From NCBI GenBank assembly GCA_032622095.1, contig CP136064.1, positions 139,891,954 to 139,955,953 on the forward strand: a stretch of DNA of 64,000 bases, read 5' to 3'. Of this stretch, positions 10,224 through 23,870 are shown piece by piece (positions within the stretch are counted from its first letter, which is position 1; each line of letters starts with the position of its first letter). Both the position numbers and the translations under genes were made by a program. This DNA comes from Siphonodentalium dalli (taxonomy: Eukaryota > Mollusca > Scaphopoda > Gadilida > Siphonodentaliidae). The notes beneath the pieces were generated by a model. It worked only from the letters and a program-made list of their open reading frames with translations, had not been told where the DNA came from and did not search any database.

Positions 10224-13200
10224 ATGGGAGTTAGCGTGGCTCAATATAGGCTAACAATTGGAATATTTCAAGGCATATATATACACATAACATGCCGATG
10301 TAACATGTATAAACATACTACACATAAGCCAATTCGTTTGCGTTTACTAGCTTTTCATAATGTGATAGTAGCATTTCTGGCGTTCACTCTTCTTGCTCTC
10401 GCTGGGGATATACACCCGAACCCAGGTCAATTAAACGCCCCGGTTACCACTTCAATTTCTATTATTCATTGCAACGTAAGAAGCATAAGAAACAAAATTC
10501 AAAAGATTTCAGATATTATCGATGATTACGATATTCTATGTTTTACTGAATCTCATCTTGACGATAATTATCCAAATGAAAACTTGCTTATCTCAGGTTT
10601 CCAACACCCAGTACGTAAAGATCGAAATATGTATGGCGGTGGAATCATAGTATACTTTTCAGATAAAATTCCATACAGAGAAATGTCAGGTTTGCAGTTT
10701 AATGATGACATCCTTTGGTTTGAAGTTGGATCTGTAGACAAGTTTTTACTATGTGTTACCTATAGGTCCGATAGGGAATGTTTAAATAACTTCTGGGAAC
10801 TACTTGATGACAAAATTGGAGAAGCATTAGATATTAACCCATCAGTTGTTGTCGTTGGTGACTTGAATTGTAATATGTTGATAAGCGATAACCCACTACA
10901 GTCCATAATTAATAAATATGTCGGCATGTCTAACGTAATCAAAGAACCAACACGAGTAACGTCAAAGTCACAAACGCTCTTAGACCCTATTATTATCTCT
11001 GAAGCGTTAATAGCGATGAACCCCTCCGTTGTTGACCTTGAAGTATCTGATCACTATGCCACGTCTGTTGAACTAAAAACGACACGCCGGGTGACACAAT
11101 CCTTCAAAAGAATAGTGTGGAACTATTCTTCTGCCGACTTTATAGGTTTAAATAGAGTAATAAAAGAAACTAACTGGTCCGCTTGTCTTAATAATGAAGT
11201 AAACCGTTTTAACATCAACAAATCTGTTGAGCATTTCAGATACATGTTTCTGGAGATGGCCGAATCTTTCATACCACGCCGAGATATATTGGTACGTAGA
11301 AATGATAAACCATGGTTTGATAGCACAGTCAGAAGACTAATCCGCCAACGCGATCGCCATAGAAGAAAAGCTCTAAAATGTAATACGAGTTTCACGTGGT
11401 CGAAATACAAGAAAGCTCGAAATCAAGTAAATAATGCCAAGAAACACGCAAAAAAATGAGTATATGACTCACTTGGTTGAATCCCTTGTTATGAATAATA
11501 ACCCAAAAAAAGTTTTGGCATGTTGTTTAAAACATTTATGGGTAACAATTCTAACCAAGGAATCCCGCCTCTCTCATATAAAAACAAAATGTTCTGCGAT
11601 GATAAAGACAAAGCTGAAATTTTAAATAGTATTTTTGTTGCCAATAGTTCATTAGGAATGAAAGCGAAATGTTTGCCGAATTTTGTTGCACGAACAGATG
11701 AAGTTATCACTGAAATACCGATCAGTGAATCACAAATTTCTCAAATTCTGAAAGATCTACCAACGAAAAAAGCCTATGGGTCAGATGGTATTAGTAATCG
11801 CATGCTTAAAGAAACACATGCTACTGTATGTAAACCACTTAGTATATTATTTCAGAAATCGATAGACCTTTGTCAGTTCCCAGATGAATGGAAAAAAGCG
11901 GATGTTATACCTCTATTCAAAAAAGGTGACCAAAAAGATCCAAATAATTATAGGCCAGTTTCACTTCTGAGCGTTCCCGGTAAAATATTAGAAAAAATTA
12001 TCCATAATAAATTACTTCAGCATTTACAAGAAAATAACTTGTTGTATGATTATCAGTCTGGGTTCCTTCCTAAACATAGTACCGAATATCAGCTTATTGA
12101 AATAGTTCATAGTATAGCAGAAGCACTAGATGAAGGATGTAACACTTGTGCTGTTTTCTGTGATGTGTCCAAAGCGTTCGATAAAGTTTGGCATGACGGA
12201 CTTTTACACAAAATGGAAAAATATGGGATTAAAGGAAAACTTCTTTTATGGTTTAAGAGTTATCTTAGCGATCGCCAACAAAGGGTTAGGGTCAACGCCT
12301 GCATCTCAAAGTATGATTGTTTAGATTCTGGAGTGCCCCAGGGGTCCGTTATCGGTCCTCTCCTATTTTTGCTCTACATTAACGATATAGCCGATAGTAT
12401 GGAATCCAAAACGTGTCTCTACGCAGATGACACCTGTCTAATGAAGAGTAGTTCTGACCTAAACACACTTGAAATTTCACTGAATAATGATATGATTAAG
12501 CTGAGCAATTGGTCAAGGCAATGGATGGTGAAATTCAATCCATCAAAAACCAATCTAATGTTTTTTGGAAGTTTCCCTGAAAATACTAGGCCCGTGGTTA
12601 AATTCAATGGTGAAGTCCTGGAATACACCGAAAATCACAAGCATTTAGGCGTTGACCTGCAGAGTGATCTCAAATGGAATATGTGTATTGACAACACGTG
12701 TAAACGTGCTAATGCGAGATTGTCCCAAATAAGGAAACTTAAATGCATACTAAGCAGAAAGACTTTAGAAACAATGTACTTGACATACGTGAGACCGCTT
12801 CTCGAATATGCAAGCCCAGTGTGGTTTGGAGCTCCGAATTACCTCCTTAAAAACCTTAATGATATTCAGTTAGATGCAGGCAGAATCGTGACGGGTTGCA
12901 CTCGTTCTGTATCAGATGTCAGATTAATGACTGAGATAGGCTGGGATAGTCTAGAGGACAGAAGAACCGTTAAACGGTTATCCACCCTTCACAAGATAAT
13001 AAATAATAATGCACCTCGTTACTTAAGCACAATCCTGCCCGAACGTTTCAGAGACAGGACCGATCGAGAATCAAAATATGCTTCTGATTTTATTATCATT
13101 CGCTGTGACTCTGCAAGGTTAAAATCCACTTTTATCCCTGCCTGTACAAAGGAATGGAACTTCATTAAATTAACTATTCGCAATCTTGCCCATGATGAAT

Positions 13201-13592
13201 TCGTGAAGCAATTGAAACATATGCACTACGCGGGGACAAGGCTGAAACCACCTTTGTATTTCACAAATGGGAGTCGTTATTATAATATTATTCACACGCA
13301 ACTTCGATGTAAATGTAGTGCCCTACAATCCGATAAATTCCGTAATCATATCTCAGATTCCGCAACATGCTCGTGTGGCTTCCGGGATGAAAATGCTAAT
13401 CATTTTTTCTTTGAATGTAACCATTATGCCGAATCTCGGCAAAAACTCAATAATAATCTTATGCAACATAATATTAACTCTGTAGACATACTTCTTTATG
13501 GGAAACCTGAACTAACTTATACTGAGAATAGTGATATCTTTAAGGCTGTACACTCGTATATTAGAGATTCCGGCCGTTTTGAGAGAACCTAA
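10224..13592 (+). pseudogene. CR1/Jockey-superfamily LINE ORF2 (endonuclease + reverse transcriptase), frameshifted
   Basis: The first part (10224-11459) is an apurinic-type endonuclease. It has a GDIHPNPG lead-in typical of this group, CNVRS, FTESHLD, VVVGDLNCN and the SDHYA catalytic motif. The second part (11520-13592) is the reverse transcriptase: FCDVSKAFDKVWH, GVPQGSVIGPLLFLLYIND and the active-site LYADDTC. It is followed by a Cys/His cluster (CKCSALQ...SCGF...HFFFEC) common at CR1-type C-termini. The parts lie in the same frame, but the linker at about 11450-11540 needs several one-base corrections, at two A7 tracts and near GTTGTTTAAAAC. The element is therefore probably dead, although both catalytic centres are intact. 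It would act by target-primed reverse transcription. The assignment is by motif only. Confidence 0.85.
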
Positions 13593-14000
13593 CACTTTGA
13601 CCATGCCATTCTACACCAAATCTACTTATAATATAATATTCTAAGTTTGTACCTTGTTTCCTATGTTCAATATATCCCAGTTATGCACTCAATAATTGAT
13701 ATATGCCTGTACTATCGTATTTTTACTTGTTGCAAGGGAATGATCACCGACGGGTTGATGAAGCATACTCACGCTCATCCCATCTCTCCACTGTAAACCG
13801 ACCCTCCGCAATCGCCATTCTGTTTATTTACTTATATTTTTCATTATATGTATGTATATAATATACCTTGTGTTTTGTTCGTCTTTAGTGTCATAAAATT
13901 TGTCAGTGTATCATACTAGGGAGAGGAGGGTATTCTAAGTGATTTAGCACTTGTCCTCCAATCCCTTTTGTCATAAACTAATTTAATTTATGAACAAATA
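13593..14000 (+). other. Probable LINE 3' untranslated region
   Basis: Directly follows the ORF2 stop. It contains a self-complementary CTAAGTGATTTAGCACTT and ends in AT-rich sequence with AACAAATAAAATATG. The next sequence is an unrelated repeat array, so the LINE 3' end is probably near 13,990-14,010. Confidence 0.55.
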
Positions 14001-14012
14001 AAATATGTTTAA

Positions 14013-15030
14013 ACAAAAATCCACGTGGTCATTTGCCACATTTTCTAAAAAAATTCGGACCGAGCACTGGGTCAAGTCATATTCGGAATACTTTTTCAAA
14101 CTTGACCCAAAACATTTTCGACCTATCTGGCCACTTGCGAATTTGGACTCATTGGGGCCATTTTCCCTTCACTCGGTCGAGTCATATTCGGACCACTTTT
14201 TCAAACTTCACCCAAATTTTGTTCGGCCCAAAATGTTCCGCCCAGGTGGCCACTTACGAATTTGGGCCCATTTGCAACAATTTCCAATTTTTTGCGAATA
14301 AGGAATAAGTAACGAAATTCACGTTATTGACGTTTGTTATCTGCAATTGATGGTGTAGATTATTCTTGCAATAATGACTACAGAGCAATTAAAATCCTAG
14401 ATTTGGGATGGTGTGTGTGCACCGACTTGGATGCTTGCCTGAACATAATTGTTTTCGTAGTTAACCGTATCACGAAAACGCACTATAGAACAAGATTCAA
14501 ACCACAACTGGAGCAAATTTGTTTCCGGCCAAATTTTTCTTATTTTTTACTAAGTACGTTCCCGTGGTCATTTGCCACATTTTCTAATAAATTTCTGACC
14601 GAGCACTGGGTCGAGTCATATTCGGACCACTTTTTCAAACTCGACCCAAAACATTTTCGGCCCAAATGTTCCGCCCATCTGGCCACTTGCGAATTTGGAC
14701 TCATTGGGGCCATTTTCCCTTCATTTTTTGAACTTTGCCTAATTTCGAGGCATTTCGGCCCCAATTTTGTTCGGCCCAAATTGTACTTATTTTTTTTATT
14801 AAATACATTCACGTGGTCAGTTGCCACATTTTCTAAAAAAAATTCGGATCGAGCACTGGGTCAAGTCATATTCGGACTACTTTTTCAAACTTTACCTAAA
14901 AAAATTTCGGCCCAAAATATTCCTCCCATCTGGCGACTTGCGAATTTGGACTCATTGGGGCCATTTTCCCTTCGTTTTTTGGACTTTGCCTAATTTCGAG
15001 GCATTTCGGACTTTCTGTAGTTTTCGACAC
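14013..15030 (+). repeat. Array of the ~220-250 bp dispersed repeat, plus orientation
   Basis: GTGGTCATTTGCCACATTTTC or a variant occurs near 14023, 14563 and 14813. Each is followed by ATTCGGACCGAGCACTGGGT-like text, a TTTTCAAACTCGACCC segment and GCGAATTTGGACTCATTGGG. A shortened extra copy lies at about 14174-14290. The same family is minus-oriented at 4.8-5.5 kb. Residual open frames shared between copies (for example FKLDPKHFRPK) reflect a common sequence and not a proven gene. Confidence 0.85.
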
Positions 15031-15650
15031 AAATCACACCAGAAAGCATCTCATGCAGACAAAAATATCTACTAATCGGATTAAATATACCCCAGCAACT
15101 TCGCAATACGACATTTAGTCTACTTTCAACTGAGACATGCTTCATCAGCAGTGTTAGCTGTTATATTATGCACTGTGTTCCCGAAATAAAATCTTCAAGA
15201 GTGGCCCGGCCATTGTTCACACCTAAATATCGAAAGCAATTAACGCGGTCATAAAAGTTACATGAGACTTTCACGAAGATACATCCGCGAATACATACAT
15301 CCTGCAAAAAGTCTAACCGGTACCCAATGTATTCAGCACGTAATTAATATAGTTACCCCATAGCTCCTGTATTTTTTATAAATTGTATTCGTTAAAAATA
15401 ACAAAAGTAACTTCCCCCATTACAACATTTCTCCATGTAAGTTTGTTGTTGCGTTTCTATAAATACAAAACTCAGATTGATACACATACAGAGAGCAAAG
15501 TAGTTCATTTCGAAGTCCACTGTTATTGTTATAAAAAATATTATAGATCAACATATATACTTATTTCAGATTTTTGTCTAAATGTGCATGTTAAAATTGC
15601 TTATCAACATTGGGTTCTTTTAGTCAACATTATCAGATATTTATATATTA
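15031..15650. other. No gene recognised (possible LINE 5' flank)
   Basis: AT-rich sequence upstream of the Tx1/L1-type LINE. No ORF1 was recognised immediately upstream, although Tx1/L1 elements normally carry one. Confidence 0.4.
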
Positions 15651-18600
15651 ATGACTAATATCACCATAGGAGCCATGAATTGTCGGGGATTAGCATCTGA
15701 CCAGGTTAAGAGACGCGACCTTTTCAATAAATGTAGGGACAACTTTGACATTACCTTTCTCACCGATACTCATTCATCAAAAGAAGTCGAAGGAAATTGG
15801 AGAACAGAGTGGGGATATCAAGTGGAATTTTGCTCATACATTAGTTCAAGTAGAGGTGTGGCTATCTTATTTAGAAGTACAATTGACTATAAAATTCACA
15901 AATCAATTATTGACCCGAAAGGCAATTACATTATATTGGATATTTCTATTCAGAATCAAAGATTGACCCTATTTAAACTGTAATTTATGGTCCAAATGAC
16001 GACAACCCACTTTTTTGGGAAAATTATTTTCAAAAATTGAAGAAATAGAAAACGGAACTGTTGTAATAGGTGGTGATTGGAATGTTCCAATGAACTATAC
16101 TCTTGACACAATTAATTACAAACGCAACAATAACACAAAATCAAATGAAGAAATTCATAAAGCGATACAAAGTTTAGATCTACATGATATTTGGCGATTA
16201 AATAATGTTGATAGAAAAAGATACACATGGAAGGGGCCAGGACATAAGCTAGCTAGGCTAGATAAATTTATGGTTTCTTCTGACCTCCAGCCATTTATCT
16301 CAAATGTTGATATAGGGACAAGATACCGGGCAGATCACAACCCAATTTCATTGATTTTAAAATTTGTTGATCATCCTAGAGGAATAGGTTTCTGGAAATT
16401 TAATGATAGTCTTTTAAGAGAACAGGAATATGCTAATATTGTTAAAAAGGTAATTAGAGACGCTCTTCAGCAATACTCATTGAATGATAATGAACAATTA
16501 GGGCCATCCCCTGAAAAACCCTCACTCAAAATTAATGACCAACTTTTCTGGGAGACACTAAAAATAATGATAAGAGGAGAAACAATAGCTTATTCTTCTA
16601 AACTAAAAAAATCCAGGAATAAAAGAGAAGTGGAAATAGAGAACAAACTAACCGAATTAAATTTGAAGAATGACAATGGTGACCTTACATTAGAAAAAGA
16701 GATAGATGATTTACATACTGAACTTGAGTCAATCAGAAGCCAAAGGGTAAAGGGCATAATTCTTAGAACTAAAGCCAAACGGAGAATAGAAGGTGAAAAG
16801 AGTACAAAATATTTTTGCAACTTGGAAAAAAGACATTATACAGAAAAAAATATTCCAAAAATAATACGATCCGATGGCTCAGAAACCGAGGACTTTTATC
16901 AAATTTTACAAGAACAAGAAAACTTGTATAGAGATTTATATAAATCTAAAGTTAAAAATAAGGAACAAATAACATCACAAGATGATTTTTGGGACCAAGA
17001 TAACGCCTTTTTGAATACCCTAGATCAAAATGAGTCAGAATCTTTGGAGGGACCATTAATAAATTTAGAATGTGTAAATGTTTTGAAAAATATGAAAAAT
17101 GACCGTTCACCAGGAAGTGATGGCTTCACTGCCAGTTTTTATAAATTCTTTTGGAAAGACCTAGGACAATTCGTGACTTATTCTCTTAAGTGTGGTTACA
17201 GCCAACTTGAACTCTCTATAACACAGCAATGTGGTATAATAACATGTATCCCAAAACCAAATAAAGATAAAGCGCAATATAGACATGAAAATTGCATCAG
17301 CTGTGATAGCTAATAGACTAAAAAAAATACCTCCCTAAATTAATTTCCAACTCCAAACTTGGTTTTATGTCTGGACGGTATATTGGAGAATCCTCTCGAC
17401 TGACACTAGATTTGATCGACAAATGTGAAAAAAAATGATATTTCAGGGATATTAGCAATCATGGACTTTGAAAAAACATTTGACTCATTAGATTGGTCTT
17501 ACATAGAGAAGTGCTTAAGACTTTTTCAAATTTGGAACTTCAATTAAAATATGGGTGAAAACCTTCTACACATATATCTATAGCTATGTAATCAATAATG
17601 GTAATCTTTCAAATAAAATACAAAATTGCAGAGGAGTAAGGCAAGGTGAGCCTCTATCGCCGTATCTTTTTATTCTCGCTGTAGAAATCTGAAGTGCAAA
17701 TCTAAAATTTAACCCCGACATAAAAGGTATTGATTTAAATGGATCAGAATACGCACTCTCACAATACGCAGACGACCTCACGCTCTTCCTTCGGGATGAT
17801 CAAAAATCTCTCAATGTTGCACTTAATACATTTGATAAATTTAGTGCCATATCAGGTTTAAAAGTTAACTTTGACCAAACAAAAGCAGTCTGGATAGGGG
17901 CAAAAATGGGTTGTGGTGAAGAAAGAGTGACTGACCAAAGAATATCCTGGAATCACAAAAAATCATTCAAAATTCTTGGCATTGAGATAGATTTGTACAG
18001 TGAAAATTACATACAAAATAACTACAAGAATAAACTAATGAAAATTGAAAAACTACTAAATGACTGGTCTTTTAGAAACCTCAGTCTCTACGTTAAGACT
18101 ACAGTGGTTAAAACAGTGGTGTTACCAATGCTAACTCACTGTCTTACAGTATTACCATCACCTTCGATTGAAATGCAAAACCAAATTCAAACATTATTTT
18201 TCAAATTTCTTTGGTCAGGTAAACCAGACAAAATTAAGAGAAATATTATTATTAATGAATTAGCAGCAGGTGGCCTTAAATTTCCTCATTTGGAATCTTT
18301 TAATAAAGCATTGAAAATGACATGGATAAAACAAATGTTGAACCCAAATATTGAAACTAGTTGGAAATCGATACTTATTGATGAGTTAGAACAACTTGGG
18401 GGTGAAAAAATTTGGAAATTAAACAAAGAAGGGCTGAACTTAATTGGTAAAAAAATGAATACTTTCTGGAAAGATGTACTTAAATCATGGTCCTGCTTGC
18501 AAACTACATCTATCACCACAACCCCAGAAGATATCCAACGTGAACCGCTCTTCTACAACAAGAATATCGGAATAAACCGAAAAATGGTCTTTTATAAGAC

Positions 18601-19490
18601 TTGGGTAGAAAAGGGCATTTACTTTTTAAATAATTTAATCAATGATGAAACCTCTGGCATAATGAAATATGAGGAATTTTGTAGCAAGTATGATTTACAA
18701 ACTCCCTTCACCACATATATAGGCCTGATTTCAGCCTTACCACAGGCATGGAAAGACTGTTTATCGACATAAATTCACCTTAACAATGTGACATCTGACT
18801 ATATAATTAAATTAAAAAACTGAAAAAGCTTGCGGAGAGTTTTACCCCATTTTCTTGAATGAAATTATCCTGTCGCCCCAAACATCTCAGAAAAAAATGG
18901 CAAGACCGCCTTGGGAAAATATTTTCAGCTGAGCAGTGGAAATCAATATACAATAACACGGCCAGAATAACAAATGACACTGGGCTTTTATCTTTCCAAT
19001 TCAAAATGAATCATGACATCTTATACACAAATTCAAAGCTTTTTAAATGCAAATTATCAGAAACTGAGTTGTGCTGCTTCTGTCAAGAACAAAAGGAAAC
19101 ACTGCTTCACTTTTGCTATGAATGCCCTGTTTCTAAATCAGTACTATTGTCATTACGTGAAAAAAAATAGCGGAAAAATGTAATATAAACTTCGACATTT
19201 CACCAGAATGGGTAACCTTGGGTTGCAATATAATTGAGACTGAAATAGATAATATAATTAGTCTTTGTATTTTACGATATTCCTGTAAATTCAGGGATAG
19301 TGAACCTTCAGTGAAGGGCTTAATAGAAACAATACAGCATTATAAAAACATAGATGAGGTACCATTGAAATGCTTCTCCACTAGGAACGACAAAACTTTC
19401 TTTGAAAGATGGAAACTTTTAAATTCTCTATTCACAACAAGTCACACTGTTAGGGTGGTTAGCCGTAGTAGAAACTATATACCTGTTTAG
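15651..19490 (+). pseudogene. Tx1/L1-type LINE ORF2 (endonuclease + reverse transcriptase), decayed
   Basis: Fragments of one ORF2 lie in successive frames: 15651-15983, 16015-17313, about 17330-17905 (broken), 17906-18772, 18859-19170 and 19218-19490. The endonuclease begins GAMNCRGLASDQVKRR. The usual catalytic ETH context reads LTDTH, an E-to-D change. GGDWNVP and YRADHNPI follow. The reverse transcriptase retains NDRSPGSDGFTASFYKFFW, GVRQGEPLSPYLF and the active-site QYADDLTLF, but there is a TGA shortly after the LSPYLF block. The long thumb/C-terminal part ends in a CCFCQEQKETLLHFCYECP zinc cluster. Frameshifts lie near 15975, 17310, 17440, 18780 and 19170. At least five breaks make it non-functional. 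Confidence 0.85.
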
Positions 19491-21570
19491 ATGATTCCCT
19501 AATTCAAACTTATATGAAGTTCTCATTTCTATTTTTTATCTGGCGCGGTCATTAATGGCTGATTCGTGTTCACACCTCGATCGGTGTGTGCGTCACGCGG
19601 TACACATCTTTAATAAAGAACGCTTCTGCATGGAGTCACCACTGGAGTTAGTCGAGCTACCTGGCCCTACGCATAAGCTTCAGTAAATTGAAGGCATCAG
19701 AATAATATTTATCATGTCACCTGGTTGGATCGACCAATGAGGACGCTCCGTTGGTAGAGGCATATCAGGAGACATCGTGTCGTCATCTTTGTAGCCCGTC
19801 CCATATGGAATCCATATCCCCCCTCAGGGTTCCCATATGGGGTCGATGTCCGCCATTTTGTTTTTCATGGAACTCTGCCGCCTCGGGTATATTTTCGGTG
19901 TATTTTTGCGCCAAGAAAAGGGATATCTGTCGGAAATCAAGTTCTGTTAATTTAAAGACATAGTACCATATACCAAAACCTGCATGTGATATATTTGAGA
20001 AATTCTAAACACTCATAAATTAACTATCAAACTCAAGTTTGTTGTCCTGCTTCTGGTGATTAGCCATTGACTCAATGCGTTGACGTTCAACGCCCATGAC
20101 GCGTCACTGTGATGTTACATAAGTTAATAGCCATAGACAACAAATTTACTTACTGTCAGGTAATGAACTTCGTATAAGTAATTCAAATTCTCACACGGAA
20201 AACATGATATGTGGGTGACATGATAAAATTGTTACAGGGCTCGTTGTTGCCGGCTACGGTGACATATGAGGCTCAGCGATATTAATCTCACTTCGCCTCA
20301 TATGACACCGTATCCGGCAACAACTCGCCCTGTAACTTATAGTATCCAGTACATGTAGAAGACAAGCAACGTCAGACATTGTTGAATAATCCTTTCTTAT
20401 CGAAGTAGTTTCCGTTACCTGTTTACGGTCGTTCCCCTATTTTGATTTGTCGTATATTTCGTGTGAAACATTTTGTTGTATAATTACTGAAATTAAATTA
20501 CAGCTTCTGCAAATGATACCTGATGTCTTGGTTATATTACTAATCTTGGAAAATATCCACAAAAAACCATTGGATGTCACCTTTTGTGTTATATTGTGGG
20601 AATAGGAAATTACTCTTCGATCTACTACAATTTCCCCAAATAACTCGCATCGCGTGAAACCCGAAGTGTGTTGTTCCGCGAAATACCCACATAGCCCTGT
20701 CATCTCGCCAGAACAGCGAGACAATATACAGCCGGGCGGGAATAACAAATATACGGCATAATTTTGGTATCTGGTCTGGACCAGGTTTCAGGTAAACATT
20801 GGCTTGGCCAGGAGACGTGAGTCCCTTACCACGGTGATCGCCATGTGTTACTAAGCTTCGAAGCGAGTAATCTGGGATTATTGGTCCGCGCTGGTCCCTG
20901 TTCTCGTCTTTTTGAAACTCAGGTTTACGTAAACCAAGGTTTGCCTCCTTATTTTTATTGAAGCCTGTGTCGGGTCTGTTCATAATTCGAACCATGTGGT
21001 AACGTACAATTTCTGGTAATAGTAACCAAAGTATTTTGTTTTTTTTGGAAGCTTGTATCTTTATGTTAACCATATATGAACTGTGTTATAGTGATATGCC
21101 GTGTGTAAGATATATTATAATTACGTACGAACTGGACAAAATTTAATATAATCGATAATTATGTGTGTTATATGCAGGGACGTGCATGGCGACAGGAGGG
21201 TTGGGGTTTGAAGTTTGAACATATTTTATTTGAATCCACTTTAAATAATACATTTTATACATTGACAAATAGAATCTAAACATATGATATGAGTTAATCA
21301 AAAGGGATGGGAGCACAAGTTATTCAACTTAGAATATTGCTCCTCTCCCTTAACAATATTGAAACGCCTAATAATATTTATATATTGAATTATGTTGGAC
21401 TCAAAGTTAGCTTAGTTAGAATGTAGTACCTAAAACGTGGTGTCGAGGTTGAGAGGGAGGTCTAAAGTGAGTGGACATATATCAAGGAGGGGATGTAGGT
21501 CCTATGGCGAACTGAGCCGAGACTTTTGATAGCAATATGGGCGAATACATGAAGATATAGGCTTATTGGG
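19491..21570. other. No gene recognised
   Basis: Beyond the LINE 3' end I see no recognisable gene. The stretch contains one palindrome (listed separately). It also has a short GC-rich block at 19,540-19,760 of unknown origin. Confidence 0.4.
20231..20336. repeat. 106-bp imperfect palindrome
   Basis: GTTACAGGGCTCGTTGTTGC at 20231 pairs with the reverse complement ending CGCCCTGTAAC at 20336. The arms also include CATATGAGGC and GCCTCATATG. The loop is about 22 bases. It could be a solitary foldback or MITE-like element. Confidence 0.8.
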
Positions 21571-21579
21571 ATTTTGAAG

Positions 21580-23430
21580 AGTTTCCGTCAATGGAATCTA
21601 CCTGACGATGCAATGAACGTTTACGTACTGTTGAACAATTTATCATTTAGATTATTGGATAGATTGCTTTGACCGAAGAGGATATCTTCAACCCTAAATT
21701 CCATTTAGCCAAAGGCGTTGGAGGAATAGTAAGGGACTCTCTTCAAATAATGGGCATTGGAAGAAAAAATGCAAAGCATCTTCAATATAAAACCCGCATT
21801 GACAGTGAGCTGTTAAAGAAATATAGCTTCCAAGTTTATCAAAATTTAAATCGCTGCAGTTCTTTCTTAGCTTGGTGTGCACGATGTTCCACTTGCGAGA
21901 GCCTGAATTGAAGTACGGCGGTGGTTTTGGGGGAAGATATGCAATTTGTCATACATTAATTTCAATATGTCCGTTTTGGTGCGATCAGATGAACCATTTA
22001 TTAACACTGCATTCCATTTGATTACCATCTCAGGCAGAAAGGTCGATTTACAATGTTCTGTATTGGTGCGTTTCTGTAAGAATAGTAATGAATATCGATG
22101 TGAGTAGGTAGATTGATCTTTGGCAAAGGTCGGCAAAAGTGTACTCAGGTAATTGGAAGTTTACCAAGAATTATTTTCTGCCAAGTATTAAATTTATGGT
22201 GTTCGCGTCTGGTGTCAAGTGTAGGCCAGCTAGTTCCGTGAGTAGTTTTTCTTTCGAAACAGATTTATTTAAGTCACTAACAATTCGAGCGGCGTCGTAA
22301 TGTGTCCGATCAAGCAGTACACGAAGAGTGTTCGGTGTGTGAGTCCAAATTACATCTCAGTAATCCATAAGCGGCAAACTAAAGGTTTTGTCCATACATT
22401 CCAAAGTTCGCCGATTAACTGTGAATTTCAATCGTCTCAGTTGCGATAGGCGAGATCTGAAGCGTTCACGCAAATGTCCTATTAGCTTGTCCCAATTGAG
22501 GTTAGAATGAAGAAACACACAAAGATGTCTGTGCGTTTCGACCTGCACGATTAAAGTAGTGTAATTAATAGATGAAAGGAAAAATTCATTATTTTTGTCT
22601 TAGAAGAATTTAATTGTATTAGCCATTGTTTTGACTACACATATATACTTTCTACGTATGTTTGCAGGTTCTACTCACAGGAGGTACTAGCGTCTTCGAA
22701 GGATGTAAAACACGTGTCGTCGACGTACATGCGCGTGAAAGATATTAAATTCTGATGATTTATAAAAACTAGAAATGAAAAAGGGCCAAGAATATCATTG
22801 GGGCACTCCTGCATTCAGTTGCAGGGGACTCAAAAATGTTTGTCCAACAATTACTCTTTGTGTCCTGTTAGATAAATCATTTTGAATCCAGGCCAGAAGT
22901 CGTCCGGTGACTCCGCGTTGTTCAAGTTTAAATAACAGCCCCTCGTGTCAGACTCGTTCAAAAGCCTTGGAAATATCGCAAAAAATAGCACATGTGCACA
23001 ATTTCTGATGTAGAGCCTGGCACAAGGATTGTTGTATTTCCAGCAGCTGGTATAGTGTGCTGTGGCCAGGAATGAAACCGGACTGATAGCCATATATCAG
23101 TCGGTTGTTAAAGAAATGTTTGGACTGGTATCTCAATGCCACGTTTTCAAAAATCTTTCCAAGAACGAGTAACAGTGAGATTGGTCGGTAATTGTCAGTA
23201 ACGGATCGGTCATTATTTTAATGAATTGGAATAACATTCGCCTGTGTCCAAGAATCGGAAAAGCTTCCCGATTCAAATGACATTAAAAATAAAATACGAA
23301 GAGGGACCACCACTCGGTCAATCGTTCCTTGTAACATATGAACGGTAATTCCGTCGTGAGTTTTCATTGAGGAGATAGCCTTTGGAATCGTCATCAAACA
23401 CCAAATTTCCACTGCTGTTTCGCAGGGGCG
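21580..23430 (-). pseudogene. CR1-type LINE reverse transcriptase remnant
   Basis: Minus-strand fragments retain family motifs in order. Around 23,220-23,410 lies the upstream RT region, including SDSWTQANVIPIH. At 22,948-23,142 are GYQSGFIPGHSTLYQLLEI and CAIFCDISKAF. Near 22,700-22,735 the active site reads YVDDT. At 22,357-22,548 a fragment of the palm/thumb region reads LSQLRRLKFTVNRRTLE. At 21,694-21,882 the C-terminal CQCGFYIEDALHFFFQCP cluster remains. The order matches the LINE at 10.2-13.6 kb, and wording such as YQSGF..GHST.YQL is closely similar, so they are probably related families. Many stops and frameshifts show an old copy. Confidence 0.8.
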
Positions 23431-23870
23431 GAATGCATGAGTTCTGGCGGATGGGTCGGACTTTATTTAGCTTTTGCATACTTGTTCATGTTATTTACAT
23501 AATTTCGACTCTTTTTGTACCTAATCCAATCTTTCGGTTTCCCTGATTTAAGGGCTATGCGGCGTCAACGATTTCTACTGCGGATGGCAGATCTTAGTTT
23601 AATATTGAACCAACACTTGTCGTTTTTTTCGGGTAAGAACGTTCTTTCTGGGAACTGTTTCTCTCATTATTGGGGTTTGGGGTGTCTCACCCCCCCCCAA
23701 CTTTGATAAAAAAATTCAACAGTTGGAAATTTCATACCTAACACAACATTAGTTGGATATTTCACATCTATAGTAGGTTTGAAATTGTCCTTGTTGTTTG
23801 ATTTTCCAACAATTTATTAGGGGTGATTTGTTGTTTCAGACCAACATTTGTCAAAATATTGGACTGAAAT
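23431..23870. other. No gene recognised
   Basis: Flank of the decayed LINE and lead-in to a TTGGAAATTTCC-rich repeat zone. Nothing coding is supported. Confidence 0.4.

Noticed and set aside
14334-14993. 219-codon plus-strand frame
   Set aside because: It is built from copies of the ~220-bp dispersed repeat; repeated peptide text reflects the DNA repeat and not a protein family.
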